NCBI RefSeq assembly: GCF_001317345.1
Contig: NZ_JXCG01000001.1
Span: forward strand, 310,001 to 374,000
DNA length: 64,000 nt
Direction: 5' to 3'
Source of the DNA: Thermococcus sp. EP1
Lineage (GTDB): Archaea > Methanobacteriota_B > Thermococci > Thermococcales > Thermococcaceae
Below, piece by piece: positions 25,961 to 35,104 of the stretch. Position 1 is the first letter of the stretch. Every line of letters begins with the position of its first letter. Made by a program: the position numbers and the translations under genes. The notes beneath the pieces were generated by a model that did no database searches, had not been told where the DNA came from, and worked only from the letters and a program-made list of their open reading frames with translations.

Positions 25961-26683
25961 TCAGAAGAGCTCCCCATTAATAAACCTCTTTGTTAGTTCA
26001 TTCCTTGGTCGTTCAAAAACTTCTTTTGTCTTTCCTATCTCGATGATCTTTCCTTTGTATATATGGGCCACTCTGTGGGCCAGTCGTTTTGCTTGGAATA
26101 GATTATGAGTTGAAAAGAGTATTGTAGTTTCCTTTTCTTTAACTATTTCCTTAACTATTTCCTCGATTATAGCAGAATTTGTTGGGTCTAAATTTGCAGT
26201 CGGTTCGTCCATAAGTAAAAGCTTTGGTTCGAGGACAATTGCCCTTGCTATGGCAACTCGTTGTTTTTCTCCTCCTGAAAGATATTTTGCTCTCCTATTT
26301 TCATAACCTTGGAGTCTAACTAGCTCTAAAACTTCCTCGACTTTTTTCTTTATCTCATCTTTTGAGTATCCCCTGATTTTTAGGCCATATGCTATGTTCT
26401 TAAAAACGGTAGTGTTAAACATCACGGGAATTTGAAAAACCATTGTAATGTTTTTTCTTAAATCGTCATTCCAGCTCACTTTGGTTCCATCAAAGTAGTA
26501 CTCTCCTGAGTCTGGCTTTTCTAAAAGGGCTAAAATCCTTAATAGTGTAGTTTTTCCAGCCCCACTATGTCCCATTATGCAGAATATCTCTCCTTTTTTA
26601 ATTTCGAGATTTACATCTTCAAGCGCTGGAGGTTCTCCATTATCATACCTCTTTGTAATTCCAATTGTTTTGATGAAGCTCAT
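25961..26683 (-). CDS. tupC: Tungstate-type ABC transporter, ATP-binding protein
   Basis: A 240-residue ABC ATPase: Walker A GHSGAGKTT, Q-loop VFQIPVMFN, signature LSGGEKQRVAIARAI, Walker B LLLMDEPTANLD and switch STHN. It energises import of an oxyanion, by context tungstate or molybdate. ATG 26683 overlaps the stop of the permease gene as ATGA, the usual mark of translational coupling; GTG 26692 is an alternative 9 bases upstream. Tungsten is essential for the aldehyde and glyceraldehyde-3-phosphate ferredoxin oxidoreductases of this group. Confidence 0.9.
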   Translation of the reverse strand: MSFIKTIGITKRYDNGEPPALEDVNLEIKKGEIFCIMGHSGAGKTTLLRILALLEKPDSGEYYFDGTKVSWNDDLRKNITMVFQIPVMFNTTVFKNIAYGLKIRGYSKDEIKKKVEEVLELVRLQGYENRRAKYLSGGEKQRVAIARAIVLEPKLLLMDEPTANLDPTNSAIIEEIVKEIVKEKETTILFSTHNLFQAKRLAHRVAHIYKGKIIEIGKTKEVFERPRNELTKRFINGELF

Positions 26684-27387
26684 GTTAACCACTTCCTGAT
26701 GAGATTTGATAGAAGATTTACTCCCAAAACAATCCCCATCAGTATTATCCCAAGGGCTATGGCGACGCTGATCTCAGCTCTTACAGTGTACATCTGAATT
26801 GCCGTGGTTAGTACTCTCGTGTTGTAATGCCCCCCTTTCACGTATATATTTCCTCCAATCATAAGAGCTATTCCCAGTTCAGCAATTGCTCTATTAAATC
26901 CAGCGATTATTGCTAGTATTATCCCTCCAACACTCTCTATAACCACTTGGAATGATGCTCTAATCTCATCTGCACCAAGGGTTAAAGCCAATTCTCTAAT
27001 CTCGTTTTCAATTGCTTCGAGAGAGTTCACTACTATGCTCATTATTATTGGGGTTATGAGTAAAGCCTGACCAAAGCTTATTCCCATTTCTGTATAGAGA
27101 AGACCAAGTGTTCCAAGGGGCCCCCGTGGCACAAGAAGGAGGTAGAGTATGAGGCCCCAAATAACCGTTGGTACCCCCATAAGACCATTAATGAATGTTT
27201 TAACAAGCCATTTTCCTCGGAAATTTTTAAGACCTATTAACATGGATAGGGGAAGTGACCAGGCAACGGCCATTACTGTAGCTATTCCTGATACTTTTAT
27301 TGACCTTAGGGCTATTTCAATAATATAAGGCTCTGTTATAAGTCCTAGGGCCTCTGAAAATCCCTGGATTATATACTCCCATGCCAT
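26680..27387 (-). CDS. tupB: Tungstate-type ABC transporter, permease
   Basis: A 235-residue membrane protein with about six helices. The coupling-helix motif EIRELALTLGADEIRASFQVVIESVGGIILAIIAGFNRAIAELG is typical of TupB-like permeases (EAA-type loop with a Gly and the RAIAELG ending). It forms the channel for the periplasmic-like binding protein encoded upstream. GGAGGAC precedes ATG 27387, which lies 41 bases after the binding-protein gene; all three genes form one operon. Confidence 0.9.
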   Translation of the reverse strand: MAWEYIIQGFSEALGLITEPYIIEIALRSIKVSGIATVMAVAWSLPLSMLIGLKNFRGKWLVKTFINGLMGVPTVIWGLILYLLLVPRGPLGTLGLLYTEMGISFGQALLITPIIMSIVVNSLEAIENEIRELALTLGADEIRASFQVVIESVGGIILAIIAGFNRAIAELGIALMIGGNIYVKGGHYNTRVLTTAIQMYTVRAEISVAIALGIILMGIVLGVNLLSNLIRKWLT

Positions 27388-27428
27388 CTTTTGTCCTCCT
27401 CAATAAATAGAGAGATAAGATAAAAGTG

Positions 27429-28457
27429 TTATCCTTCTACTATTGTGGCTGGAAACTCAAAAAACTCATAGGCAGCATTATATCGGAATTTGGTTGGACA
27501 CTCAGTATAACTCTCGCCATCTTTCATGAAGCCGTATTTGAGTAACCACTTAAAGACTTCTCCTTCTTTTTGCTCTAGTACTGGAACAGCTGGATAGAAA
27601 AGAGACCGCCCAAATTCCTCTTTTCCATACTCTGCTATTGCTTTTTGCCCTTCTTCAGAGGTGAGCCATTCTGCAAGAAGCATCGCGCCTTCAAAATCTT
27701 TATCCTCGATCTTCTCTGGATTTATGATGATTATGGCGTACACATTTATAAGTTGCTCTCCTTTGTCAACTAGCACATCCAAGTCAATTTTACCCTCTTT
27801 CTGGTATTTAAGATACGTTCCGATATCAGAGAGAGTGTAGGCTTTTCTCTCACTTGTGTATAGAAGCGTGTTCCCCATCCCTGAACCTGTCGTTCCAAAC
27901 CACTTTTCATTCTTAAGCTCTTCGAAGCTAAACCCTGCTGCCTTCCACAATGCGATTTCTTTTGTGTTGGTTCCAGAACCATCATCTCTTGAAATCCATA
28001 CGAGTTGGTCGGGGTGCATTCTTCCGTACTCAACTAACTTTTTAAGGGCCTCTGTGACACCCAGTCCCTTAATTCCAGCGGGATCACTCTTTGGACCAAC
28101 AATTACAAAAAAGTTGTATGCGAATACTTTTCTATTAACCCCATAACCTTCTTCCATAAATGCCTGTTCTTTGGAAAGTGCATGAACTAGAATAGCATCG
28201 CTTGCACCGTTTTTTGCATCCATAATTGCTCCACCTGTTCCTTTAGGAATAAAACGTAATTCAATGCCGTATTTTTCTTTGAATGCTGGTGCGACAACTT
28301 CTTCTAGAATCCCTGTGTCATATAGACTTGTTGTAGTTGAGATTGTCAAAACTCTTGGAGTTTCTGTAGTGGTGTTTTCTGCTTTAGGAGTTCCAATGCA
28401 TCCAATGGCGACACTCACAATTAGAAATACCACAAAGATGAACGTCATCCTCTTCAT
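27429..28457 (-). CDS. tupA: Tungstate-binding lipoprotein, TupA-like
   Basis: A 342-residue extracytoplasmic binding protein. The lipoprotein signal ends VAIGC at about residue 20, then a Thr-rich linker and TISTTTSLYDTGILEEV, the TTTSLYDTG motif that marks tungstate-binding TupA proteins and contacts the oxyanion. Further family blocks are LRFIPKGTGGAIMDAKNGASDAILVH and WISRDDGSGTNTKEIALW. ATG 28457 is favoured because the TATA box (TTTATAAA on the reverse strand near 28490-28498) lies inside the longer frame from 28508. Tungstate rather than molybdate is the likely ligand, by motif. Confidence 0.92.
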   Translation of the reverse strand: MKRMTFIFVVFLIVSVAIGCIGTPKAENTTTETPRVLTISTTTSLYDTGILEEVVAPAFKEKYGIELRFIPKGTGGAIMDAKNGASDAILVHALSKEQAFMEEGYGVNRKVFAYNFFVIVGPKSDPAGIKGLGVTEALKKLVEYGRMHPDQLVWISRDDGSGTNTKEIALWKAAGFSFEELKNEKWFGTTGSGMGNTLLYTSERKAYTLSDIGTYLKYQKEGKIDLDVLVDKGEQLINVYAIIIINPEKIEDKDFEGAMLLAEWLTSEEGQKAIAEYGKEEFGRSLFYPAVPVLEQKEGEVFKWLLKYGFMKDGESYTECPTKFRYNAAYEFFEFPATIVEG

Positions 28458-28536
28458 AGTTGTATCCCTTTTTTGGGTATGGAAAAAGATTTTATAAACA
28501 TTCTGCACAAATAGTAAACATTTTTGCTTAACAACA

Positions 28537-29610
28537 TCACTCCAGAATTGCTATTACGCCCTTCCATTTCCCACCAAAGCATTCACTTGCAATCACTTTT
28601 TTACCTGTTAGCTCTTCAAGGAATCGTATGGCAGAAGGACATTTCTTAAATCTTGTTGCTATTCCTACTATAACCCCTTCAATTTCTCTGATTCCAACAC
28701 GTCGTTCTTTTCTGGGCCAGAGCTGTTCTTCATATTTCCAAAGGATCCTTCTTGGATCGATTAGGAATTCACGTTCAATTTCATCCAAGATCTCTTCAAA
28801 ATCCCAGATAAAGCTTTCCTCTCTTTTCTCTTCTTTGCCAAAAAGGGTGAACTTCCCAGTCTGCCACTCTCTTAAAAGGTATCTCGCAGTTTCTTCGAGA
28901 TCAACTTCTCCCCCTTTTCTTAAGAGGCCTTTTCTCTTTCCTATAGCCTCTAATATTTGTTCTTCATCTTCGAATTTCTCGATTCCATATTTTTCAGTTA
29001 TGGCCTCTTTTCTTGTTTCCAAGATTCTACGTATGAGTCTTAGAGCTGGTTTAACAGGATCTTCGATTTTATCTGCAGGAAAACCGCCCCTAATAACAAG
29101 TTCTTCAAACTCATCGATTGGAACTACTCCAGGGGAATCAAGTAGCCATATTCTCTTGGAAAGTTTGATCAACTGTTTTCCCTTTGTATATCCGGGTATT
29201 GGGGCAGTGCCGACTGCATGTTTTCCTTTTAGGACATTTATTATGGTGCTCTTTCCTACGTTGGGGTATCCTACTAGAACAACCTTTACTTTTTCCTTGC
29301 CTTCATTAAAAAGCTCCTTTGCAATCTTTTTTATTTCTTTTCTTAAGATACCGGTCCCTTTTCTTTCTCTTGCACTGATAAAGACTATTGGGAGATTTTG
29401 ATTTTTCTGTTTGTATTCTTCAGCCCACTTCTTTGGCACTAAATCAGCTTTATTCATAACTATTAGTAACTTCTTTCCTTCTTCCTGTACAAGTTTTTCA
29501 ACTTTAGGATTTCTGGTCCCTATTGGGTCTCTAGCATCCACTACCTCAACTATAATATCGCCTTCTTTAATCGCTTCCCTTACTATCCTCCAAGCCTTTT
29601 TCTGTTTCAT
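28537..29610 (-). CDS. Circularly permuted GTPase (YlqF/YawG-like)
   Basis: A 357-residue GTPase in which the motifs run G4 (VMNKADLVP), G5 (ISARERKG), G1 (GYPNVGKSTIINVL) and G3 (LLDSPGVVP), the permuted order of the YlqF/YawG group involved in large-subunit ribosome assembly. A C-terminal helical extension of about 180 residues, ending with a beta segment near GVIVGIATRF, is not typical of bacterial YlqF and resembles archaeal versions. It starts inside the preceding gene (44-base overlap) with GGTGAT upstream, so the two are coupled. Confidence 0.88.
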   Translation of the reverse strand: MKQKKAWRIVREAIKEGDIIVEVVDARDPIGTRNPKVEKLVQEEGKKLLIVMNKADLVPKKWAEEYKQKNQNLPIVFISARERKGTGILRKEIKKIAKELFNEGKEKVKVVLVGYPNVGKSTIINVLKGKHAVGTAPIPGYTKGKQLIKLSKRIWLLDSPGVVPIDEFEELVIRGGFPADKIEDPVKPALRLIRRILETRKEAITEKYGIEKFEDEEQILEAIGKRKGLLRKGGEVDLEETARYLLREWQTGKFTLFGKEEKREESFIWDFEEILDEIEREFLIDPRRILWKYEEQLWPRKERRVGIREIEGVIVGIATRFKKCPSAIRFLEELTGKKVIASECFGGKWKGVIAILE

Positions 29611-29899
29611 CTCGTATCACCGTTATCTCAAAGATTACAGTTCCTCCCTCTGTATATGGTGGTCCTGGATCTAAACATTGAACGTAAGCCTTTTCCCCTC
29701 TACCCAATCCTATCTCTTGGGGTTTAACACCTTTTCGCAAGGCCACTATGTAGGGTAAGAATGATGCAAAGGCATGTGTGCAAATTGCAGTGGTCTCTTC
29801 TAGATTGACCTTCGGGCCCTCTATAACTATCTTGTCCCCTACTTTGAACACTGGGCACCTCCCCTTAATATTTATGGCTTTTATTACCAGTTTTTCCAT
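29567..29899 (-). CDS. TIGR04076 family small protein
   Basis: A 110-residue protein with VKAINIKGRCPVFKVGDKIVIEGP and CTHAFASFLPYIVALRKG, the conserved blocks of the TIGR04076 family, found in archaea and some bacteria and of unknown role. Two or three cysteines (in GRCPVF, AICTHA and VQCLDPG) might bind metal. GGTGATGA precedes ATG 29899. Its end overlaps the permuted GTPase gene by 44 bases. Divergent from the pilus assembly operon. Confidence 0.78.
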   Translation of the reverse strand: MEKLVIKAINIKGRCPVFKVGDKIVIEGPKVNLEETTAICTHAFASFLPYIVALRKGVKPQEIGLGRGEKAYVQCLDPGPPYTEGGTVIFEITVIRDETEKGLEDSKGSD

Positions 29900-29995
29900 T
29901 TTTCATCACCAAAAGGTAAATAAGGAATGAAGACTAAAATATTTACTAGGACTATTAGTTCATAAAAGAAAATTATTATTGTGGTGGTGCTCACC

Positions 29996-31402
29996 GTGGC
30001 GGAAGATATTGAAGAAAAAATTAGACGTTTGAGAGAATTAGGGAAAGTTTCTGTTGAGGAGAGGGGGGAATCAAAAACTCCCTCTGTGCCAGTTGCAAGA
30101 CCATCTGGTCCCACTAGAAAACCCTCTAGACTTGGTAGACTTAGAGAGAGGGAAAGACGTAGGAGAATTATTATTGGTGCTTCTATTCTGGCGATAATTA
30201 TCATAGCTGTTGTTGTTGGGGTGTACATAACCTATCAAAATAGGGCAGCGAAACAGCTTGAAGAGGCTAAACTTGCAAAAATCACGGAGGTCAATAAATA
30301 CTTCACTGGGGAACTTCAAAATGATACTTTGAAAACACAGCTGATAAATCAAATTAGCAGGGCCCAAAGCGTAGAAGAACTTGAGAAAATTGATGTGAAA
30401 ACTTTGGCAGAGCAAAGAAAAGCACAGTTAGAAGAAGAAAAGCGTCAAAAGGAACTTCAAGATGCAAAGACGGTTAAGTTATCAGAGATAGAACAATCAT
30501 TTGAACTCCTTCTTTCTCAGCCCCTTCCAGCGGACATAAAAAGTGAGGCTATTCAGACATTAAACCAACTAAAGGAGAGAGTTAATTCGGCAGAATCCAA
30601 GGACGAAGTTTTATTGGTTGATCCCAATCCATATTTGCTTGATCTATGGAGGAAGTACTATTATTACCTTATAGATGCCACTCCAACTCAAAAAGTTATT
30701 CTCAAGAAAGGTGTTGAGAAGAGCATATATACAAAACCAGAGGCCAAATACGTTCTAAGCAAAATTACAGACTTTGCTGAATTGATGCAGTATACAATCG
30801 AGAAAGCAGAGATGGTTCAAGTTGCCTTGGTTCTCCCAAGAGAAAATGTTAACGGGGCGTTCTTGTCTTCTGGGGACAAAGTAAAGATTTTTGCTCAGGT
30901 AAATGCAACATCTATCCAAAAGATAGCTGATGAAGGATACATAACCACTGTGCTCCTTTTAAAAGATTCAGGCGAGATTTCAGTTTCTGAGTCACAGACA
31001 GAGAGTAATAATATAGAAAGTTCTACAGAGACCTCTTACTCAGATCAATACTCGGAGAGTTATGCACCTGGCGAGCAATCAATCACCTACGAACAGAGCA
31101 AAGATGAAAGCCATTCAACCACACAATCAAGTTCACAGACAATAACTGCTTCCTACACCTACAACGTGGCGTTATCAGAAATATTGAAAGCAATTGCAGC
31201 TAACAAAATAGCAGCTCCAGACGAGGTTAAAGAACAGCTGAGCAGATACATGTGGAAAGTGTTTGGTCTAGAGCAGGATACAGGCCTCATGGCCACAGAC
31301 CCAACGGCCAAAGTTCTGGTGATAGTTGAAGTACCGGCAGAGTTCGTTGAAGACATACTCAAATATAGAAACGCGCTTTACATAACAAAGATTGTAGGGT
31401 GA
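29996..31402 (+). CDS. DUF515 membrane-anchored protein of a pilus-type operon
   Basis: A 468-residue protein. A charged N-terminal cytoplasmic part (to about 62) precedes one membrane helix (IIIGASILAIIIIAVVVGVYI). A long external region follows with coiled-coil stretches (AAKQLEEAKLAKITEVNKYF, LAEQRKAQLEEEKRQKELQ) and a Ser/Thr/Gln-rich segment around residues 325-380. It matches the archaeal DUF515 family, found with type IV pilus-like genes. Start GTG 29996 is 6 bases after GGTGGTG. It opens the operon of five genes through 36031 and may be a structural or alignment component of the machine. Confidence 0.82.
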   Translation: MAEDIEEKIRRLRELGKVSVEERGESKTPSVPVARPSGPTRKPSRLGRLRERERRRRIIIGASILAIIIIAVVVGVYITYQNRAAKQLEEAKLAKITEVNKYFTGELQNDTLKTQLINQISRAQSVEELEKIDVKTLAEQRKAQLEEEKRQKELQDAKTVKLSEIEQSFELLLSQPLPADIKSEAIQTLNQLKERVNSAESKDEVLLVDPNPYLLDLWRKYYYYLIDATPTQKVILKKGVEKSIYTKPEAKYVLSKITDFAELMQYTIEKAEMVQVALVLPRENVNGAFLSSGDKVKIFAQVNATSIQKIADEGYITTVLLLKDSGEISVSESQTESNNIESSTETSYSDQYSESYAPGEQSITYEQSKDESHSTTQSSSQTITASYTYNVALSEILKAIAANKIAAPDEVKEQLSRYMWKVFGLEQDTGLMATDPTAKVLVIVEVPAEFVEDILKYRNALYITKIVG

Positions 31403-31407
31403 GTGGC

Positions 31408-32313
31408 ATGATAAAAAAGGTGGCTCTTGCCTTTTTCTTTATTTTGTTAGTTTCCAGTTTAGTAAATGCCCAAGAAGGGGGAAATATTGAGGCTTCTGGG
31501 ATAGTTGACTTAAATGTGACTTTAGTAAATGCAGGTCCCTTTTATAAGTTTGTGTTAATCAATCCGGATTATGAATACACTCTAATCAGAAAAGGAAATG
31601 AGATAGTTAATGTAAACAACATGGGATTTTGGATTGCCCCCTATGAAACTTTGCAAGTAAATGTAAAAATAGATGAGAGTTTATCTGTGAGTTCTGTGAG
31701 TGGAGTAGAAGGCCCAAACCTCTTCTATAGTCCAGTTTATCCGGAGTTAGTGTTGTATCCACAAAAATATTACATGGTTGATACCTTCTTCATTTCCGAT
31801 GGTTATGTGAAGGTGGTTAAGTATACAGGTAGTGTGAAAGTGACTGTGAGAAATCCCCTTGCAGAAGAAGTTAAGTATATTGCTGTTGGAATACCAATCC
31901 TCTTTGATGGAGCAGAAATTTATGAGTTTGAACCCGAATACACTATGAAATACAGTGAGTATGTGGATGTTATATTATCTCAATACGCCCAATACGTAAG
32001 AGAGTTCATGCCCAGTTACCTCGATAGAGAATCTGAGAACAATACAGACCTATCAGAGCTTTCTTCAAGGATTGTTATTTATTCCCTAACGGATAATCTC
32101 TTGGCAAAGAGTAATGAGAAGCCCGAACTGACAAAGACCGTACAAAGATCAGAGTTAAAGTTTGATTATCCTGTATGGATAGTATTTTTAGGGGGGCATG
32201 ATTTTGAATATGAATACAAAGTTAAATGGGAAAATCTAATGTGGGTGAGTGAATTTGGAAGAGAAAAAGAAAAAACGTTCAGGTTTATCATGGATAGAAG
32301 AAATCCTCAATGA
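31408..32313 (+). CDS. Secreted protein of the pilus-type operon
   Basis: A 301-residue exported protein. Residues 1-22 are a signal peptide (KKVALAFFFILLVSSLVNAQ); the rest is beta-rich and soluble (ASGIVDLNVTLVNAGPFYKFVLIN, VDTFFISDGYVKVVKYTGSVKVTVRNP) without a further helix. No family is recognised. GGTGAG lies 4 bases before ATG 31408, and the gene overlaps the end of the DUF515 frame only if the longer start is used. The following ATPase gene starts 59 bases before its stop. It may be an extracytoplasmic accessory or adhesin of the pilus. Confidence 0.75.
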   Translation: MIKKVALAFFFILLVSSLVNAQEGGNIEASGIVDLNVTLVNAGPFYKFVLINPDYEYTLIRKGNEIVNVNNMGFWIAPYETLQVNVKIDESLSVSSVSGVEGPNLFYSPVYPELVLYPQKYYMVDTFFISDGYVKVVKYTGSVKVTVRNPLAEEVKYIAVGIPILFDGAEIYEFEPEYTMKYSEYVDVILSQYAQYVREFMPSYLDRESENNTDLSELSSRIVIYSLTDNLLAKSNEKPELTKTVQRSELKFDYPVWIVFLGGHDFEYEYKVKWENLMWVSEFGREKEKTFRFIMDRRNPQ

Positions 32314-34027
32314 GGAGGCTCCCCCATTAGAGGAAATAATAAAGGATGAACATGAAGAAAAACCCCCTAGTCTGAGAGATAAAGGGGACATTTCTACAAT
32401 ACCTGAGGTTAAGACTCCAACTTCGTATAGAAGTAGCGAGACATGGGGAGATAGAAGTTTAGAGAGAATACTGAAAAGGACTCATGGTCCCCCTGTGAGA
32501 ACTCCTGCACCAACATACTATGGTGAAGAGGCAAAAGTACTTGATGTTTATGGTAATGTGAGAATTCTAAAAGTTAGTGGAGAGCCAATACCGATATACG
32601 AAATTCGACTTCCACAATTAAGTGAAGAGGAAGAAAAGTTGGTTAGGATAGTTCGAGATAGGGCGATTGCTGAAATTCAAATAGACCCAGAAAGCATCCC
32701 TGACCCAGAAGAAAGAAGGAGGATTTTTGGTAGGGCCGTGAAGAACATAATGAGAGAACTTGCTCCAAATGTTTCGGAAGGAAGAATGGAGATTCTAGTA
32801 AATCTAGTGGTTCAGAACATGATTGGATACGGTAAACTAGATCCATTAGTTAGAGACGATAATTTAGAAGAAGTTATGGTTATTGGGACTAGAAAGCCAG
32901 TCTATGTGTGGCATAGGAAGTTCTATATGTGTAAAACGAACATATTTTTTGACGATGAAAGAGAGATATTAAACATAATTGAACGCATAGCTAGACAGGT
33001 TGGAAGAAGGATTGATCAGCAAACACCCCTTTTAGATGCTCGTTTACCCGATGGAAGTAGAGTTAATGCAACAATTAGACCTATAAGCTTAGAAGGCCCT
33101 ACGTTGACCATAAGAAAATTCAAAAAGGATCCTTTGACGATAATTGATCTTCTGAAGTATGGTACATTCAATTTAGAAATAGCATCCTTATTGTGGATCT
33201 TTGTTGATGGGCTTGGAGTTAAGCCAGCAAACGTACTTGTAGCGGGAGGAACAGGTTCGGGTAAGACCACAACTCTTAATGCATTAGCAATGTTTATTCC
33301 TCCAAGTGAACGTGTAATTAGCATAGAAGATACAGCTGAGCTTCAACTCCCAATTGAACACTGGGTGAGACTTGAAACTAGACCACCAAATATCGAAGGT
33401 AGAGGAGAAATCACAATGGACGACCTAGTTAAAAATACCTTACGTATGAGGCCAGATAGGATTATTGTAGGTGAGGTCAGAGGTCCAGAGGCAAGAACGA
33501 TGTTCACTGCAATGAATACTGGACACGATGGTTGTATGGGTACGATACACTCTAACTCTGCAAGAGAAACTATTGTTAGGCTTGAGAGTCCCCCTATGAA
33601 CGTTCCAAGGATTATGATTCCAGCCCTTGACGTCATCATAATGCAGGTGAGATTTAACAACAGAAAGAAAGGAACTATAAGAAGGATCACTGAGATTGCA
33701 GAAGTTTCAGGAATAGAAGGAGAAAGCGTTCAGTTGAACACGATTTACAAGTACAATCCAGCAAAGGATGAACTCTATCATACTGGAGTTCCAAGCAGGG
33801 TCATGAACCAGCTTGCTGAACACACTGGGCTCACCACAGAGGAACTCTTAGAAGAGAGGCTAAAGAGAGAAGTCGTTCTCCAATGGATGGTAGAAAAGGG
33901 AATAAGAAGTATCGAAGAAGTTGGGCACTATATAAGAGAATTCTACATTAATCCGGAAGAGACTTTGATGAGGATCGAAAAAGACGCTTCCCTTGAACTG
34001 ACTGAGAAAGTAAGAAGAATCATATAA
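32255..34027 (+). CDS. Type II/IV secretion ATPase (pilus assembly ATPase)
   Basis: A 590-residue hexameric motor of the GspE/PilB/FlaI superfamily. About 120 residues of charged N-terminal region precede the ATPase core: Walker A VAGGTGSGKTTTLNAL, the Asp box VISIEDTAELQL, Walker B RIIVGEVRGPEAR and the His box GHDGCMGTIHSNSARET. It powers assembly of pilus-like filaments or secretion through the two FlaJ-like membrane proteins encoded next. Start is probably TTG 32255 (GGTGAG at 32244-32249, 5 bases before) rather than GTG 32249, which lies inside that site. Confidence 0.93.
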   Translation: MEEKKKKRSGLSWIEEILNEEAPPLEEIIKDEHEEKPPSLRDKGDISTIPEVKTPTSYRSSETWGDRSLERILKRTHGPPVRTPAPTYYGEEAKVLDVYGNVRILKVSGEPIPIYEIRLPQLSEEEEKLVRIVRDRAIAEIQIDPESIPDPEERRRIFGRAVKNIMRELAPNVSEGRMEILVNLVVQNMIGYGKLDPLVRDDNLEEVMVIGTRKPVYVWHRKFYMCKTNIFFDDEREILNIIERIARQVGRRIDQQTPLLDARLPDGSRVNATIRPISLEGPTLTIRKFKKDPLTIIDLLKYGTFNLEIASLLWIFVDGLGVKPANVLVAGGTGSGKTTTLNALAMFIPPSERVISIEDTAELQLPIEHWVRLETRPPNIEGRGEITMDDLVKNTLRMRPDRIIVGEVRGPEARTMFTAMNTGHDGCMGTIHSNSARETIVRLESPPMNVPRIMIPALDVIIMQVRFNNRKKGTIRRITEIAEVSGIEGESVQLNTIYKYNPAKDELYHTGVPSRVMNQLAEHTGLTTEELLEERLKREVVLQWMVEKGIRSIEEVGHYIREFYINPEETLMRIEKDASLELTEKVRRII

Positions 34028-34038
34028 AGGTGAGACAT

Positions 34039-35100
34039 TTGGGATTGAAGGCTAGAATATTGGAGTTTATAGAAAGGTTAGGACAGAAAACTATTGAGGT
34101 GAGCGAACGACCTATTCGTAGAATCCCCAAGACGCTCACATTAGAGGAGAGACTCCAACTATTGAAAAAACTCCAAGAAGAGATCAGTGAAGAAAGAGAA
34201 AAGAGATATGAAGAAGAGATTGAGGAATTAGTAGAGTGGAGAAAGAAGGAACTGGAAAAATCTTTCAGTCACAGATTTTCAGAATTCATGTTGAGGCGTT
34301 TCAGAGGTCCAGTTGAATCTTTCACGAGATCTATCAAAGGTCTAGATTACGACCTGCTTCGTGCAAATATCAAAATGAGTAAGGAACAGTACGTCGCTTT
34401 GATGATAGGAGTATCAATTTTTTCTGCCATTTTTGGATTTATACTTGGTATTCTTCTCATTCTCCCAATTGACATATCAATAATGCTGGGACTTCTTGGT
34501 TTCATCGGTGGTTTTCTTTACATGAGGAATTATCCAAGGCTAGTGTGGAGAGGAAGAGTGATAGAGGTAGAAAAGGCGTTGCCATATGTATTGAGACACA
34601 TGGCATCTCTCTTAAGTGCAGGTGTTGGTATAGCTGAGGCTATGGTTTCAGTGGCTAATGCCGATTATGGCCCAATCTCTGAGGAATTTGATCTAATGAT
34701 AAGGGACATGCATGGTGGAACATCTTTTGAGGATGCTTTAACAAGATTTGAGGAGAGAATGGCTTCTGAAAACGTTAGCAGGGTTGTGAAGCAAATATTA
34801 AGGGCTACAAGATTCGGTGGAAACTTGGCAGATATATTATACAAACTTGCTGAGGACTTTTCCTTTGAATATAGGATGAAGCTCGTAGAATACATACAGA
34901 AGGTTAATGGTATAGCATTCGTTTACATGTTCATGACGATAATTATGCCGACACTCTTTGTTGTGGCAATACTTGCAGCATCTATGATGTCGAGAAGTGT
35001 TGTATTACCACCTTCCGCACTAGCTGTTATCTTATTGTTTGGATTCCCTGCCATGTCTACAATGGTAGTGTTCATGATAAAACGAAGCGAGCCGAGGTGA
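34039..35100 (+). CDS. FlaJ/TadC-like pilus membrane platform protein 1
   Basis: A 353-residue type II secretion F-family protein. The first 110 residues are cytoplasmic and highly charged (EERLQLLKKLQEEISEEREKRYEEEIEELVEWRKK), followed by a pair of helices. The GspF domain follows (LPYVLRHMASLLSAGVGIAEAM, RFGGNLADILYKLAEDF), with two further helices at the end. It anchors the assembly ATPase at the membrane. Likely start TTG 34039, with GGTGAG 4 bases before it; GTG 34030 belongs to that site. It follows the ATPase stop by 11 bases. Confidence 0.88.
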   Translation: MGLKARILEFIERLGQKTIEVSERPIRRIPKTLTLEERLQLLKKLQEEISEEREKRYEEEIEELVEWRKKELEKSFSHRFSEFMLRRFRGPVESFTRSIKGLDYDLLRANIKMSKEQYVALMIGVSIFSAIFGFILGILLILPIDISIMLGLLGFIGGFLYMRNYPRLVWRGRVIEVEKALPYVLRHMASLLSAGVGIAEAMVSVANADYGPISEEFDLMIRDMHGGTSFEDALTRFEERMASENVSRVVKQILRATRFGGNLADILYKLAEDFSFEYRMKLVEYIQKVNGIAFVYMFMTIIMPTLFVVAILAASMMSRSVVLPPSALAVILLFGFPAMSTMVVFMIKRSEPR

Positions 35101-35104
35101 TTAA

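Noticed and set aside
28628-29401. 257-codon open frame on the plus strand
   Set aside because: It is antisense to the permuted GTPase gene, whose motifs are unmistakable; Ser/Ile-rich shadow text.
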